Source of the DNA: Gnetum montanum
Taxonomy: Eukaryota > Streptophyta > Gnetopsida > Gnetales > Gnetaceae
Length of the DNA: 48,202 nt
Assembly: GCA_015680685.1 (NCBI GenBank)
Contig: MNCI01007825.1
Span: 1-48,202, forward strand
Direction of reading: 5' to 3'
Part shown: positions 35,441-47,765 of the stretch, in pieces
Layout: the number at the start of each line of letters is the position of its first letter
Numbering within the stretch: the stretch's first letter is position 1
Translations under genes and position numbers: made by a program
The notes under the pieces: model-generated
What the model was told of the DNA's origin: nothing
Seen by the model: the letters and a program-made list of their open reading frames with translations, nothing else
The model's database searches: none

Positions 35441-36990
35441 TTATAACGTTCTAACATTATCTTAAATGGGTAGTCACAACATAAAGAGGAAACACATGCA
35501 ACTCATTCTCAACCTACACATATACTCTTCTTTGAGTTGAATCCATCTTCCACTTTCAATAGGGAAAATTTAATGCAGAAATCAACTAAGGGTGTTGTAC
35601 TTTGATATTGTTTTTTCATTCATAATGATGCTAGTTGAAACCTTAATGGTGAAACCCAACTAATGGTGTTGGACTTGCTATTGGTACAATTGTGCTCATG
35701 GAAACCTTAACATGGAAGCTAGTTGATTAATACTAATTGAAACTTTAATGCACAATCTAGCTAATATTGTTTAACTTGATATTATTTCTCAATTAATAAT
35801 GGTGATTATTATTTAATAATTTATAAAAGAAAACAAGAATAAAAAATGTCATAAAAAAGTAGTGGTTTGATGTAGACGTAGTTGGAATCTTGAAATATTG
35901 AAAATGCCTTTAATGTTATAGTTTAGTGGAGGTTAACAAAAATAATTAATTCAAGTAAAAAGGCAATTTAAGTGAACATGTATTGGTGTTTAGTGTAGCA
36001 AGTTACATTTTAAAGTAGAATTAGTTATACTTATTATTTTTGTCTAAACTTTTGCTTCTTGCAATAGTATTGACTCCTCTCTAGATTCATCATTAGTTGT
36101 GATTATTTATTTTTTTAAAGCCTTTTCAACTTGTAACTTAGAAAAAATAATATTTTTGCATTTTTTTAAAAATGTTATAAAAACAACTTTGTTATAGTCT
36201 TAAATTTATGATTTGTATAATTGCAAANCTAGGATGACATTATTTAAAGACATCAGTCGAACTTTAGTTAAGATAAAATAAATATGAATTAATCAGAGGG
36301 CGGTCCTCAAAAATGTTAATTATTTAACATTACATCATGAAAATATTTGCAGAGCCCATGATCAAAAGTGGTCTACAGTTTAAGGATAGCAAACGGTTTG
36401 CAGTATATTACTATACTTTACTGGCCACATAATTTATTATTATATAATAGGAATCTGAACTGAAATTATCATAAATTCCCAACCTATACAAACTTTTGCG
36501 TAACGCTTTTCAAGGGTTTGGTTGGGCATGTTAGATGTTACGTAGCCTGGATAGCAGTGAGATGCACGGAGATATACTACGCAGGAATCTATGCATCAAA
36601 AGAATCTGATTCGTGGAAGCGAGGAATCAAGGATTTGCGATTCTGAAAGTGTTTGGGTACGTGTACCTCAAAAAAAGTGGTAGGGTTCGTAGCCGGGGAC
36701 GTGATAGAGAAAATTTAAATATATTATTTTTTTTAAAAAAAATTAAATCCCATATATCATAAAAATACATTGTAAAACATAGAAGAAGTACAATGTAAAT
36801 CCAAAATATTGTTAATGCTTAAAAATTGCACATAAGATTGCAATATCACCATTAAATTGAAGCAAGAAAATTTGCAAAGGTATGGAGGGCAGTGAATCCA
36901 TTTTCTTCCTCAGGAGCCATAATCTGGCCAAACATATAATTTCTGCAACAACCAAAATGACAACAATAAAATGAAATCGTTTTGTTACTC
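35441..36990. other. Low-copy AT-rich sequence without a gene
   Basis: No motif-bearing frame. A single N lies at 36227 with no obvious flanking duplication. 36530-36710 is more GC-balanced than its surroundings but encodes nothing I recognise. Confidence 0.4.
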
Positions 36991-37087
36991 AATCCAATAT
37001 TTCAAAAAATGAAATTAAACCTCAAGCCTCAACCAAATTTTCCAATATTTCCAAAAATGAAATTAAGCCTCAAGCCTCAACCAAATT
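36991..37087. repeat. ~48-bp tandem duplication
   Basis: Two copies of a unit containing 'aatgaaattaa(a/g)cctcaag' and 'cctcaaccaaattt'. Confidence 0.8.
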
Positions 37088-38750
37088 TATAACAAATCAG
37101 GTCTGCTAATACTTTTGTTCAACAACTACCTGTGAGTAGCACCCTAGGAACTACTTGTGAGTAGGGCCACGTTCAAGACGACCGTATTATAAGAATACAC
37201 AACTTAACTAAACTAGGCACAGCCCAGTAACTCATCTCACCTATAATGATGGAGATCGAAAACCTTTCGGACGCTGGAAAATCGGCACTAGTCATGATGA
37301 AGGGGAAAGTAAAAACAGAGCACCATGAACTTGCATGTGATGTGCTGGTGGGCTGCGTTGCTTTATAAGCAAACAGATTTTTAAAAAAGTTGAACAATCA
37401 TCCATCCGTCATCATGTTCATGACTCATGACCCATGACGCTGACCCTGTTTTGTTTTTTTCTTTTTTAAGCAGAGATATGAGAAAAAGAGCAAAAACCAG
37501 CAATGAACAATAAACACGCGAGAATGTGAGAGTCATGGCGGAACCTTTGATGCTCCCAAAGCCAGGCGAATCCATGCAAATGCAATGTTTTGCTCGCACG
37601 CCCCAAAACTTTCCGTATGATCCATACTTGCCACTTCGGCCATCGGTTACCATAGTAGCCCTTTCGTGATTTCCGTGTGTTTGTTTATTTATTCGTACTC
37701 CCTTGTTTTCTGTGGTCCGTCTGCCGATGCCATGAATCTTGATTGCTTGCTTGCCACTTAACAATGCTTGCTTGCCACTTAACAATGAAATGAAATTTTT
37801 GGTATGGGTGTCGTGGGGTGTCGGATACCCTTAAAAGAGAAATTTTTGGTATGATTCAGAACAGGAGAAGATATGTAAGATTTTAATGCAAAATGCAGAC
37901 ATCACAAGAACTAAAAAGGCAATAACAGTACGAGGCGAGGCAAGGCCACCATATCAATGTATATTTTCAAAGCAAGGCGACCATATCAATGTATATTTTC
38001 AAATCCAGACAAAATTTCATTGGCAATTATGAAATACGTACCCACTGCGAATTTAATACGCTTCTGTACGCGCTCCCGAATCCGACGCGAACAGTTCGTC
38101 AATAGGGAATCGCGAATCTCCGGCGCATAGGCAGGAATTGAAAAACTGAAGTGCTCTTAATGGATTCAAAACGTCTAAGATGTCATAAAAAAACACTTTC
38201 ACATCAAGTCATTATGATGTAGACTACTAGACTTATTTGCAAGTTGTCTTAAATGGTTTGAATTAAAGAGTACTTGTGTGAGAAGGAAACGCTTAATAAC
38301 GGTGACTAGTTGGTTTGTAAGAATAAAGAAATTAAGATTTTGATTACTAGTTGGTTTGTAAGAATAAAGAAATTAAGATTTTGATTTTATTGTTAATTTG
38401 ATTCCTCATGGAGATGGATAAAGCTAAGATGACGATGATGTAAAATGATTTTTGCAAATGGCCATGCCATTATGGCTAATGTTTAGAGGTTAATTTGAAG
38501 TTAATGGACAAATGCACCAAGTATTTGCTACCAATAATGTTGGCTATGGACTGGACAGGACAAACGCAAAGTATTTTGATTTGCCTTTTGTGATACCCTA
38601 ATGTCACCTAAGTCGCTATCAGCCAAAAACAGCCTTTCTGTTACAATATAAGTATTACCGGCTTTTCTTTCCTTAAAATTCAAGTTAGCTGTATCTCTTT
38701 CTCAAAAAACGCTGTTTTATGCATAATACTGATGATATTGATTGCGCTCT
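37088..38750. other. Low-copy region with short tandem duplications
   Basis: A small plus-strand frame from 37240 (MMEIENLSDAGKSALVMMKG, 41 codons) and a minus frame at 37381-37785 have no recognised motif. Tandem duplications: 37743-37786 (tgcttgccacttaacaatg twice), 37943-38003 (accatatcaatgtatatttt twice) and 38304-38385 (41-bp unit twice). 38045-38140 is unusually CpG-rich. Confidence 0.4.
38304..38385. repeat. 41-bp tandem duplication
   Basis: Two near-perfect copies of actagttggtttgtaagaat followed by 'aaagaaattaagattttgatt'. Confidence 0.9.
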
Positions 38751-38754
38751 GTCA

Positions 38755-38925
38755 CCTTGATTTGCTGCTCCTTCAAACAGGAAAAATCAAATACCAGGCC
38801 ATGAAATCGATAGCATAGCTACAATTAAAAAAAATAAAAATTAGATAAATAAAGATTGCAAAGAAAAAGTACAATAATCCATGCTATAAGCACATACTTG
38901 TTAAGCTTGTGAGCTACTGCTGACA
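38755..38925 (-). pseudogene. Relic of a second beta-glucosidase (exon 1 end and exon 2)
   Basis: On the minus strand TTTGAAGGAGCAGCAAAT encodes FEGAAN, the start of GH1 exon 2. The rest of that exon is deleted, leaving CAAG before GTGACA, the same donor context as exon 2 of the intact gene (CAAG|GTCAGC). About 110 bases upstream (38925-38893) is a segment resembling the exon 1 end and its donor. The intron between them resembles intron 1 of the intact gene (aaatcaaata, ccatgaaa). The acceptor is decayed. It is on the same strand as the intact gene, about 9 kb upstream of it, so it is probably the trace of an old tandem duplicate. Confidence 0.5.
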
Positions 38926-39756
38926 GTAATTTGTCTTTCCCTTGCTGTCACAAATATCACAGATTGCTTCCATGATGGGCCGAAAATGCCTTTCAATATT
39001 TGTGTTTGAATATGAACAATGCAGTAAAAGGACCCATGCCTAATCAATGTTTGAAAACTGGCATGATTCTAAGTTTTCTGTCAATTGAGCTATCACGGTG
39101 TAGTGTGAACCCGTGGAACAGTCATGCGTGGAAAGTTTTGCATTTGAATTGTGTATCTAAAATTTAGTGGAGAATTTGGGATTTCAGAAAAAGTTTTTGT
39201 TGAGGTGAACCTCACCCATGCTAGGCATGGGGCCATTATCAATGCACATGTAGAAAATTATAGTTGCAAAGTAGTCAAAATGCACAAATCAAATTCATAA
39301 GAATTCAACAAATGCTATATGGGTTTTATGTAAAAAGCAAAATATACAAAAAAGGTCCTCAACCACACATAAATAAAATAAAATAAAAATTATGAATTTC
39401 AATTGCTAAATGAGCAAACACTACACCAGCACATGATAAATAGTGCACCACATGCTTTGCACAAACCTCTAAAAGATGACCTCAATGTAACCTATCAATC
39501 ATGTTGTTGGTACCAATCGCCCCTTGGAGAGACAAAGTGATATAAAAGAATTTCATTTAGAAAAGAAAAGAAATAAAATCAAGAGAAAAGATAAGCTACC
39601 TGAAAAATGCCAACAAAATAGCATATCTTTAAATTATAAAACATGGTAATGATTGCATAATTTGTAAAAGTCTAATCAATTGATTTTTATATATTTTTTA
39701 AAAAGAATTACATATTTACGAACGTTTGTTAAAACATTTGTAACAGTGATGCAGTG
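38926..39756. other. No recognised feature
   Basis: AT-rich low-copy sequence between the beta-glucosidase relic and the solo LTR. Confidence 0.4.
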
Positions 39757-40644
39757 TGTTGACGACGAATGATAGTTTAGGGTTAGGGTTTCTCCTGCAG
39801 GGCTGCTATAAAGAGGGGGTAGCAAGAAACAGCAAGGGTTTGGTGGCCAATCTTTCTTTTTTGAAATGGTAGCGGCTAGCAACGCTCAGCAGCCGCTATT
39901 TTATTTTGTTCTTCTGGACGTTGGGGTAACGGTAGACGCCTGTAGTGAATACGTGACAGAAGCACCGACAGGTGCAACCACACCTGCATCTCAGCTACAT
40001 ACAGCAATATCAAAAAACGTTTGGCATTATATCACTCTATGCACTAATTTTAAATTTTTGTTTTAATGCTTAAACTTTCATTGTTTTATAATTCAAAGCA
40101 GTAGCATTCATTTGTTTTTTTTTTTCACTTTCAGATCTACAAATACTTAGATACTAATATATTGCATTTTTCAACTTGTAAACCGTTTTCAATCGGGAAA
40201 CTCCCTATGGTCTCTGTTGCATTGTTCTATTTCATTTCGTTGCTCTTATAAGTATAGTTTTCTTGTCTGCATTTGCAGCACAATAGCAAGTATAAGTTTC
40301 TATCTATGGTAACACTGCCAAAGATGTTTCATCCTCAGTGACAACATCATCGCCATTGGCTAGTATTTAGTTTATGCTTACATGCAATCTGCTTATGAAA
40401 ATTCGGTAACTGCGTCTACTGCCAATGATGTGCCCTTTTTTGATACACTTTAAATTGTATAAGCATTTTAATTTTAGATTACTTTAAAATAGTTAAGCTT
40501 TATTATTATTATTATTATTGTCACATGGCCCTTTCCAGCTGAGACTATTCCTGGTTTCGTACCCATATGGGAGGCGCCCTAGGCGATAGTCTTCTAAAAC
40601 AAGTTTTCACAGGTGTTCGCGTGTCCAAAATTTACGCATCAACA
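39757..40644 (+). mobile_element. Solo LTR of the Tat-like gypsy family
   Basis: Starts TGTTGACG and ends TCAACA, with the last 110 bases matching 10313-10423 including the stem-loop. A TATA box (gctataaaga) is near 39809. No primer binding site follows 40644 and no polypurine tract precedes 39757, so the interior appears lost by LTR-LTR recombination. No target-site duplication is visible (cagtg before, gtttt after). An (ATT)n tract lies at 40501-40519. Confidence 0.6.
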
Positions 40645-40989
40645 GTTTTAAATTTGTACATGGATTATAGAACTACACTTTCCAAGAGATGCATCTCCCT
40701 TGTCTTTTTACCATCCGATCTTATGTTGCATTACGTGTGTTCTCATGCTATAAGGTTCCCACATCAATCCCAAACCTCTTTCAATAATATGAGAGAAGAT
40801 TTTTATAGTCTAACACTAAGTAGAGATGTTCCATTTTTTTTATGGAATGTTTTATGTTGGCCTGTTGAAGAAGGAGTTTGGGGTTGACATTTATATTATA
40901 CCTTTTTAGAAAATTTATTTGGCAACTTTACCTTAGAGATAAACTTTGGCAACTTTACCTTAGAGATAAACTTTGGGTCTAGGTGATGC
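40645..40989. other. Sequence between solo LTR and LINE fragment
   Basis: Contains a tandem duplication at 40922-40976 (ggcaactttaccttagagat unit twice). No motif recognised; may be more 5' LINE sequence. Confidence 0.4.
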
Positions 40990-41600
40990 TTGCAAAGTAT
41001 TTGTGTAACTTTTGTTACTAAGGTAAGTTATATTTGGAGGGGTTTTGAAAAATTTAAAATTTGATTTCTATTAACATTGAGGTAGTGAATGGTTATGTTT
41101 TTTTTTTTTGGGAAGATTTAATTGTATATAAAATTACACATGCTTATTCATCTATAACCCCACCTTATAAAGATAAACTTTGTGAATCTTGGTACAGAGA
41201 TATTAATATTCTAGAACATAAAATCTTCATTTCTAAATGTCAAACTTGCAGTGAAGGATTTATTGCATCACAATGATTAGTTTAATTACATATTATCTTT
41301 GCATATATTGAGGGATGTCAATAGAATGATTAGACCATTATTTTTTTCAATGTTCATTAGTAAGAAACATTTAGCAAGAGGTTCAAAAAAAAACATGAAT
41401 AAGCAATTATGAAGCTCTTTTCTCAATGATATTATTCTAGCTTAGTTGAATCCAAAAGAAAAATGGATAAAATGAAAAATTAAATCTTGTCTCCCATCGA
41501 TTTTGTATGCAATTTGGGTTAGGTACAATAAACTTTTCTTTTCTGGTAAAAAGTAGAACCCTCGTCTCAATTTGGCACAAGCTTTGCTTGCATAAGCATT
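40990..41600 (+). pseudogene. LINE ORF2 C-terminal fragment (zf-RVT region)
   Basis: In frames separated by small shifts: YIWRGFEKFK, NLISINIEVVNGYVFFFWED, then DHYFFQCSLVRNI followed by a TAG where Trp is expected, then ILYAIWVRYNKLFFSG. This is the order of the region after reverse transcriptase in plant L1-like LINEs: 'siWkgi', 'iGnG..i.FW.D.W', the zf-RVT 'eH.ff.C....iW' motif and 'iW..RN..iF'. Non-coding 3' sequence continues to about 41970, ending A-rich (aaaaaaactgaaagaaaaaa), just before the next LTR. Confidence 0.65.
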
Positions 41601-41978
41601 CATTTAAAATGTTTTAAAAAGTAATGAATTATGATTGTAAAAGCTTTTATGAAATTATATCTTCATTCAATTATAGAATGTAGTTTTGGTTTGGTTGTTA
41701 AAAGATGGTCTTTGTTGGTTCTAGTTTTTCTTTTAAAAAGCTTGTAGTAAGTGATAGCTTTTATTGGTTTTGTTTTAATCTTTTGATCTCTTGGGGTTTT
41801 TTGTTTGGTCCAAATACTTATGAAAGCTCCATTGTTGGCTCTATGTTAATAGATATCTTTTTTGTCTAAAGTTGTAATAATTATTTTTGTTTGCTTGTAT
41901 CAATTATGCCCCAACCACTATAAATCCAAGTTTACCTTTCTTTAAAAAAACTGAAAGAAAAAAATGTATTTATCATGC

Positions 41979-42864
41979 TGATGAGTGGCGAGGTACCCCT
42001 ACACCAACCATACGAAACGAGCGTAGCAAGAGCGATTCGGTCGAACTCCGCAGATGGACTAGTTGTGGCACCTAGACAGTTATCCTTAGGTCGCAGTTCG
42101 CTGTCTTCCCACCTGGACTTGTATTGTATTTTTTTTACGTATGGTTTAGTCCAGAGTGAGGTGTATGATGTGTTCCTAATTCTAATGCTACTCCTGAAGG
42201 TAGTGGAAAATAATATTAACTAAGCTAACCTAGGAGGAAAAAGGGTAAGAAAATCTAATCTAGCCTAAGTGCGACGAGCAACCAATTCCTTGATCAACTG
42301 TACACATCTTGGACCTCGTGCATGACTACCACTGGGATTACCATGTGTAGATCCTAGGTACACCACTAGGCTACCAAGTAGTCACACTTAAATGCTCATA
42401 ATCAAGTCATATTCGTTCCGTGTTGCGATGAGTAGCCGATTCCTTGACTAATCGTACACATCCTTAGATGCTTGTAATCAAGTCGTACTCATACCGCATT
42501 CTAGGAGTTTAAGGGTGAGAGAGAAAGCAGTAAATAACAATTAAATAAAAAAAATAAATAAAAAATTGACTACTGCAATGATGAAGTAATCTTGATCTTT
42601 ATTGCCGGTCATGTGTGTGTCCAAGTACGTCACACTTGAATAAGACACCGTACAATTACATTCACCACACTGCAGGCAGACACGGGAAAAATAATCTATC
42701 TCTGGAGTGGTCAAACTGCTAGAGCTTCACTACTTCTATTCTATCTATCCTAAACAAGGAAGAGCCACGTCTTATTTATAAAGATGGCGACAGATTGCAA
42801 TATCATGTACATGATATCGTAGGGAAGACGCAATATCACAACCTATGCGAATTGCGTCTCATCA
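41979..42864 (-). repeat. 3' LTR of TGATGA copy 2
   Basis: 886 bases, TGATGA at the left and CTCATCA at the right. TATA box on minus at 42773-42780 and GATATC palindromes at 42795-42835. It contains an internal partial duplication (42266-42310 resembles 42425-42470), which may account for its being longer than the LTR at 19440-20307. Confidence 0.8.
42773..42780 (-). promoter_or_regulatory. TATA box of 3' LTR, copy 2
   Basis: Minus-strand TATAAATA at the same relative place as in the copy 1 LTRs. Confidence 0.6.
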
Positions 42865-43030
42865 TACCCCCACGACTGAATAAAAACTCGTCCTTGAGTT
42901 ACAAGGAGAACAAGCTTCATTGATTACATAGTGGATAGGTATGGGATTATTAACTAGAAAAAAAATGAAATGATGCCGCAGTGTGGAAAGACACAACACA
43001 GAAAAAATGCTACACTACAAAAAATGGAAC

Positions 43031-45809
43031 TCATGTAGTTCCTGGTGACGGTGGCTCCTCCATGGGTGCTTTCCCCTTGTCACGTGCTCCAAGCTTTGAA
43101 GGTTGACGATGCTGAAGAATGGCTTGGAGCTTCTCCTCTTTGGTTTGAGGATCTTGTGTCGTCCATGCTAATGTTTCGATGTTTGACGGAGTCAGTACTT
43201 CCCACGGACAGGGTAGTTGCGGAAACATTTGGTTAGTCTTGACATACCATGCCGCGAACACCTGTCATTCCTTTTCATAGGCTCTGGCTTTATCTTTGTA
43301 TTCATGAATATCTGTTAGCCATCGAGCCATGTCAGTTGCAACACCTTTTTGTCCCTGGTAGCTTTCTTTTACTACCGCAAGTTCAAAATTTGCAACATCT
43401 AGTTTCTCAGCCAGCTTCTTGCGCTCTATAAATTTTGCTTCATATTTGATATGGGTGGAAGCTACCTGCTGCTTGAGCTTTGACCTCGGGCGTCCTGTTA
43501 TTAACATGGCCAGGTTGGTATATCTAAGGTTTGTCAATTCCATGTATTTGGTCAAGTCTTGGATCTGCAAGTCCCAGTTCTTAACTTCTACTTGGTGGGT
43601 GAAGGCGTAAGTGTCCAATATGGCCCTTCAATCAGTGTGCTAAGCACTGATGTTGTTGATTTGAGCCTTGGCCATATGGATCTCCTTCTCCAGGATTTGC
43701 TTGTACATTCTCACCTGATCATGGAAATGCTCCTTCAGCTTCTTGTGTCGTTTAGCCTCATTCTACCATGCGTTGATCTAGATGGCTGATTTTTGGCGAA
43801 TAGCACGTGCCTCCTCCATTGAGAGGGTTTGATTTTCTTTGGCTAAATGGCTTACATCTCAGTTGACTTGAATGAACTGTTCTCGTAACTAATGAAAATG
43901 TTCATCGAGAACATTCTCTTGTTTCTCCACAAAAGTCAACTGAAGGTTATCTGCAACCAACTACTTATTCTCTTCTTCTAAGGCCTTGAGTGCCTTAAGA
44001 TGCGCATGAGTTTGCGCTTGTGTGGCAAAGGCATCCCAAGTCATCGTCTCCTTTTCTTCTGCCACCTTCTTATTTTGTGCGATTAGCTTTGTTAATTGCT
44101 CAGTTTTGAAATTTTCCAGCTGGTCTGCGGGAAAAAATTGTAGAGGATCTCGTTGTGCTGCTTGTAAGGCTACGAGCTGCTCTTGTAGTTTCTGCACTTC
44201 AGCTTCAGCATGCTTGACCCTTACTTCGAATATGACCAGCTTTCCCTTTGTGGAAATGAGGTCTGATTGAATTGCCGTTACATCTTGGGGGATGTCAAAC
44301 AAAGATGTTAGAACTTGTCCTATTTGTAGCAATTGATCTAGCGCATCCTCACGTTTCGCAGGAGTCATTGAGGTTCTGGTAAGAATTTGAGCATCTCATG
44401 CTCCTGAGAGATTTGCCGATGGCACAACAGGTACATTAAAGGATTCTGTGATATGATCAGCGATCACTTTAGCAGCTCCTATGACATCTTGGTGTTGCAT
44501 GACCACCACAGTGGCCCCTTCACTAGTCTCTAACTACACCTGAAAAGATGCCATGTTTCCAGAGATCTGTTGTGGCCCCTCCTCCTGTTTGGATGGATAG
44601 TTCGCCCCTTATGTGATCTAACGAAATAGTAGGCTGGTCGACATCATTGATGACATGGAAGAGGTTTGCGTCAGCACGACTTCCCCAACTAACTGTCTCG
44701 GCGATGGCCCTAAGATGGCTCATTGACAGTCTGTAGTCTTGCGACGATGGCGGCTGATCCTAGCCTATGCTGGGTCTTGCTTCTTGTTGTTGGTTGGGAC
44801 CTGTGGCTGGAGGTTAACTGGGTCCTGCAAGTTGAGTTGCAAGTGACCTAGTCATCTGTTCTTCTTCTTCATCTGGTATCAGTTCTTCGCTAGTGCTCTT
44901 TCTTGGAGCTGGCGCCTTTAATAACTCAGCATAAGAAGCATTCTGGGCCTTTCGGAGGATGTTATTTGTGTATCCCCGAATACCAGCCCGTCGGCACAGT
45001 TTTCTGATAAGGTAGGGAAAAGGCAGTGCTATCTTCCCTGACTTCCGTTCTTCAAATTGCCTTAGGATCTCCGTCAAATATAGATGGGGAAGGTTAGCAT
45101 TAACCTTTCCCATCAACACTACACATCCCCTTACCACATACGTAGATATTCTTTTCAAACCTTTTGTGGGGAAGAGGTGATAGGTTTCGATTTTGAAATA
45201 AACTCGCTCCTCCTTTGTCAATTCTCCAAAAGTTTTATCTCTACCATAAGCCTTCTCTAACCAATCCTTTCACACATTAGGGTCTGATCGGGTAGATAAC
45301 CGAGCAACATGGGGGCCTGAGTTCGGAAGGTTTAACACTTTCGAAATTGCCTGCGCAGAAAAGTCTACTGTCACACCACAAATGTTAACTATGGTGTCTT
45401 GCTCCTTATTGTGCCAGAACTAGTACGTTTCACCTAAGTACCAGGCACCACATTCAGAGAGGACAGGCCATAAGGGAGATCCCTTGAGGTGATCCCTAAC
45501 AGCCTCAGGAGCGAACTTTGCAAAAGATTCGAAGTTTAGCTCCACAATCATAGCAGCGAATGTGGACTTCTCATGGATAGCCTGAACACACTCTGGGGAA
45601 AACGTGAGTTATTGTCTTGGTTCAGGTGCAGCAGCAGATCCTCTTTCTGCCTTCCTGGACCATCTCGTAGGAGGTTCTTCTTGATGGATGTTGAATGATT
45701 GCACCTCTTGTTCTGCATGTTGTCTGACAGGGAACTGTCTTCCACCTCTCTGAGGTTGTTTCGCTCCTCCTTGAATAGGACCCTCTTGCTGTGCACGTTT
45801 CGGGGCCAT
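43031..45809 (-). pseudogene. ORF2 of TGATGA copy 2: plant-transposon-like domain plus coiled coil
   Basis: About 926 codons from an ATG at 45809 (MAPKRAQQEG, just after an acceptor-like TTGCAG) to TGA at 43031-43033. Order: Gln/Arg-rich basic N-terminus; globular domain with GVTVDFSAQAI, LTKEERVYFKIETYHLFP, VNANLPHLYLTEILRQFEE and FPYLIRKLCRRAGI (about 45450-44950); acidic linker EELIPDEEEEQ; then heptad-rich coiled coil (44368-43280) and tail KGKAPMEEPPSP. The domain resembles the Transposase_32 'putative plant transposon protein' pattern; this is by eye. A few stops and one frameshift near 44560 break it; the stop before LETSEG is shared with copy 1. Function unknown. Confidence 0.6.
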
Positions 45810-46278
45810 CTGCAATCACACGGGCCAAAAGTTAGTAAGGTTGTTTTCAAAGTCAAGTTATACCTTACTACATGCCTTGAATTAAAGATGTTATGTTATC
45901 ATGTGATCGTGCCCGAAAATTATAATAATGGATCCTATGACTTAGGTGGATTTCATTTTAATCTCCCGGTGTACCTAAGGTCATATGATTTTTGGCATAA
46001 TTTTTCTAAGTGTTAGTGTTAATTACCCTAATTGATGTCCTTTGGGCGATGATAAATTGTAAAAAAGTTGGACACTTTTCGGCAAGTGTCTCTCCCCCAC
46101 AACTAAACTGAACACTTCGGGTTCAAGTAGGTTTAAACGGAATTAAAATTGGAGCACCAATGAGCAAGATATAAGTGAAAAAGAAAGGGTTACGCAATCG
46201 CAAGTCGTAGAGAAAAATTTCAAAAATTCCCCCCGCGTAAATGGTAAAATGATGCTAAATGTTGCGACAGGGGTATCC

Positions 46279-46370
46279 TATTTATAGGAAAATAGGATGT
46301 GATATCGCGTACGATACACCGCGTACGCGATATCACGTGGGATGTAATATCGCGTATGCGATATCTCGTC
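46279..46370 (-). promoter_or_regulatory. Putative internal promoter for ORF2, copy 2
   Basis: In element sense: GATATCGCATACGCGATATT and ATATCGCGTACGCG palindromes (46370-46299), then CCTATAAATAGG with the TATA box at 46286-46279, 470 bases before the ORF2 ATG. The arrangement equals that of the LTR promoter. The TATA box itself lies in a short palindrome. Confidence 0.55.
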
Positions 46371-47765
46371 CCCAGTCATGTGGGACAGATTAAAAATACC
46401 AAATTTTTAATTATTTTCTTGAAATTAATGGTGTAAATTGAGGACATGGACAAGTATTAAGATATCCTAGGGTAATTTCATTGATTCGAGAGGCACTCTT
46501 AATGATAATGATGTGAACTGTAGCAATTAAAAATTTGGCAGTTATGAAGAAAAGGGAATGTAATGGTACATTGGAACGTAGGAATTATAGAGGGATAATG
46601 GTAGGGAGAGAAAATTATAAAAAATTAAGCTGAGGGTAAGAAATTGTGTGTTTGAACTAGAGAATTAATGAAGATTACGAAAAATTACACAAGTGGGTCC
46701 TCCCCACAGCAGGTTTCAACCTATAATGCCCTTGTGTAACCACACTTAAAGTGTTCGTGGGCACTAGAAGGGTTAAATATAATTCGCACCAACTCCACAA
46801 AACACACACATGTAAATAGCATGGAAATGAGATGAAAATTCTATGCTACATGGGACATGAGCTACAATTACACGAACAGTGAGATGAGGTGAAGTATAGA
46901 AAGGATCATAGAGATTGAGACATGAGGTAATTGACCCAGGGCACAGTGAATCTTGCATGTGAAGCATGATTAAGGTGTCATTAACCCATTGTTCCAAGAT
47001 CAGGACCAAGTCCATTCCTGTAATCAGTGACATCGCATTGTTTCATCTCATGATGAGCAACTATGAGAGTACCACAACAACAAGGCGTACGATCACTCGG
47101 TGTTTTATGCAAGGGAGGAGTGCTTTTTGTTTTATGGCACTTTGTTTTTCTTTTCTTCTTCTCTCTCTTTTTTTTTCACTTTATTGAATCCAGAGAAGCC
47201 GCCAACCTTCAGGCATGGGTGCATGTCTTTCCAGTGGGACCCCCTAGAATAGCGTTTGATTTTCAAGTGCTCTTTTGATTACTCTTACTCCCATTTTTCA
47301 TTAGATCTACAAGGATCCTAGTACAATCATATTGCATGATAACTCCCATAAACGCCACCAAAGAAAATCCACAAGTCCCCTTGATGTCACACCCTAATCA
47401 TTCCCTCTTGGTCCATCCTTCTTCATTTTGGGTACAATAACACAAAATTAATTTTAAGTTTAGAAATTTCAAGAATATCACTGTACCCTCGAATAGAACC
47501 TCTTATTTATAGAGTGGATGAGTGGGTGTAATGGGCTTACTGTTCCAAATAATTGATTACTCATGACCTAATAACATAAAACACACCTCAACCAATGATC
47601 CACATGTGTTTTATTTGTAGATGATATTACTTACAAAAACGTGAAAACACAAACACAAAAAGATAAAAAAGATAAAACAAAAAGTTGAAAAATGAAAAAC
47701 TAGAAAACAAAAAGTTGTAAAATCAAAGAAAATAAAAATGATTATTAATCCTACTTGTTATTGAA

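Noticed and set aside
37381-37785. 134-codon minus-strand frame as a gene
   Set aside because: No motif, low-complexity start from a tandem duplication, no neighbouring splice or promoter evidence.
44022-44270. Cys-rich plus-strand frame resembling a small secreted peptide
   Set aside because: It is the antisense of the ORF2 coiled coil, whose Glu/Gln/Ala codons give Cys/Ser on the other strand.
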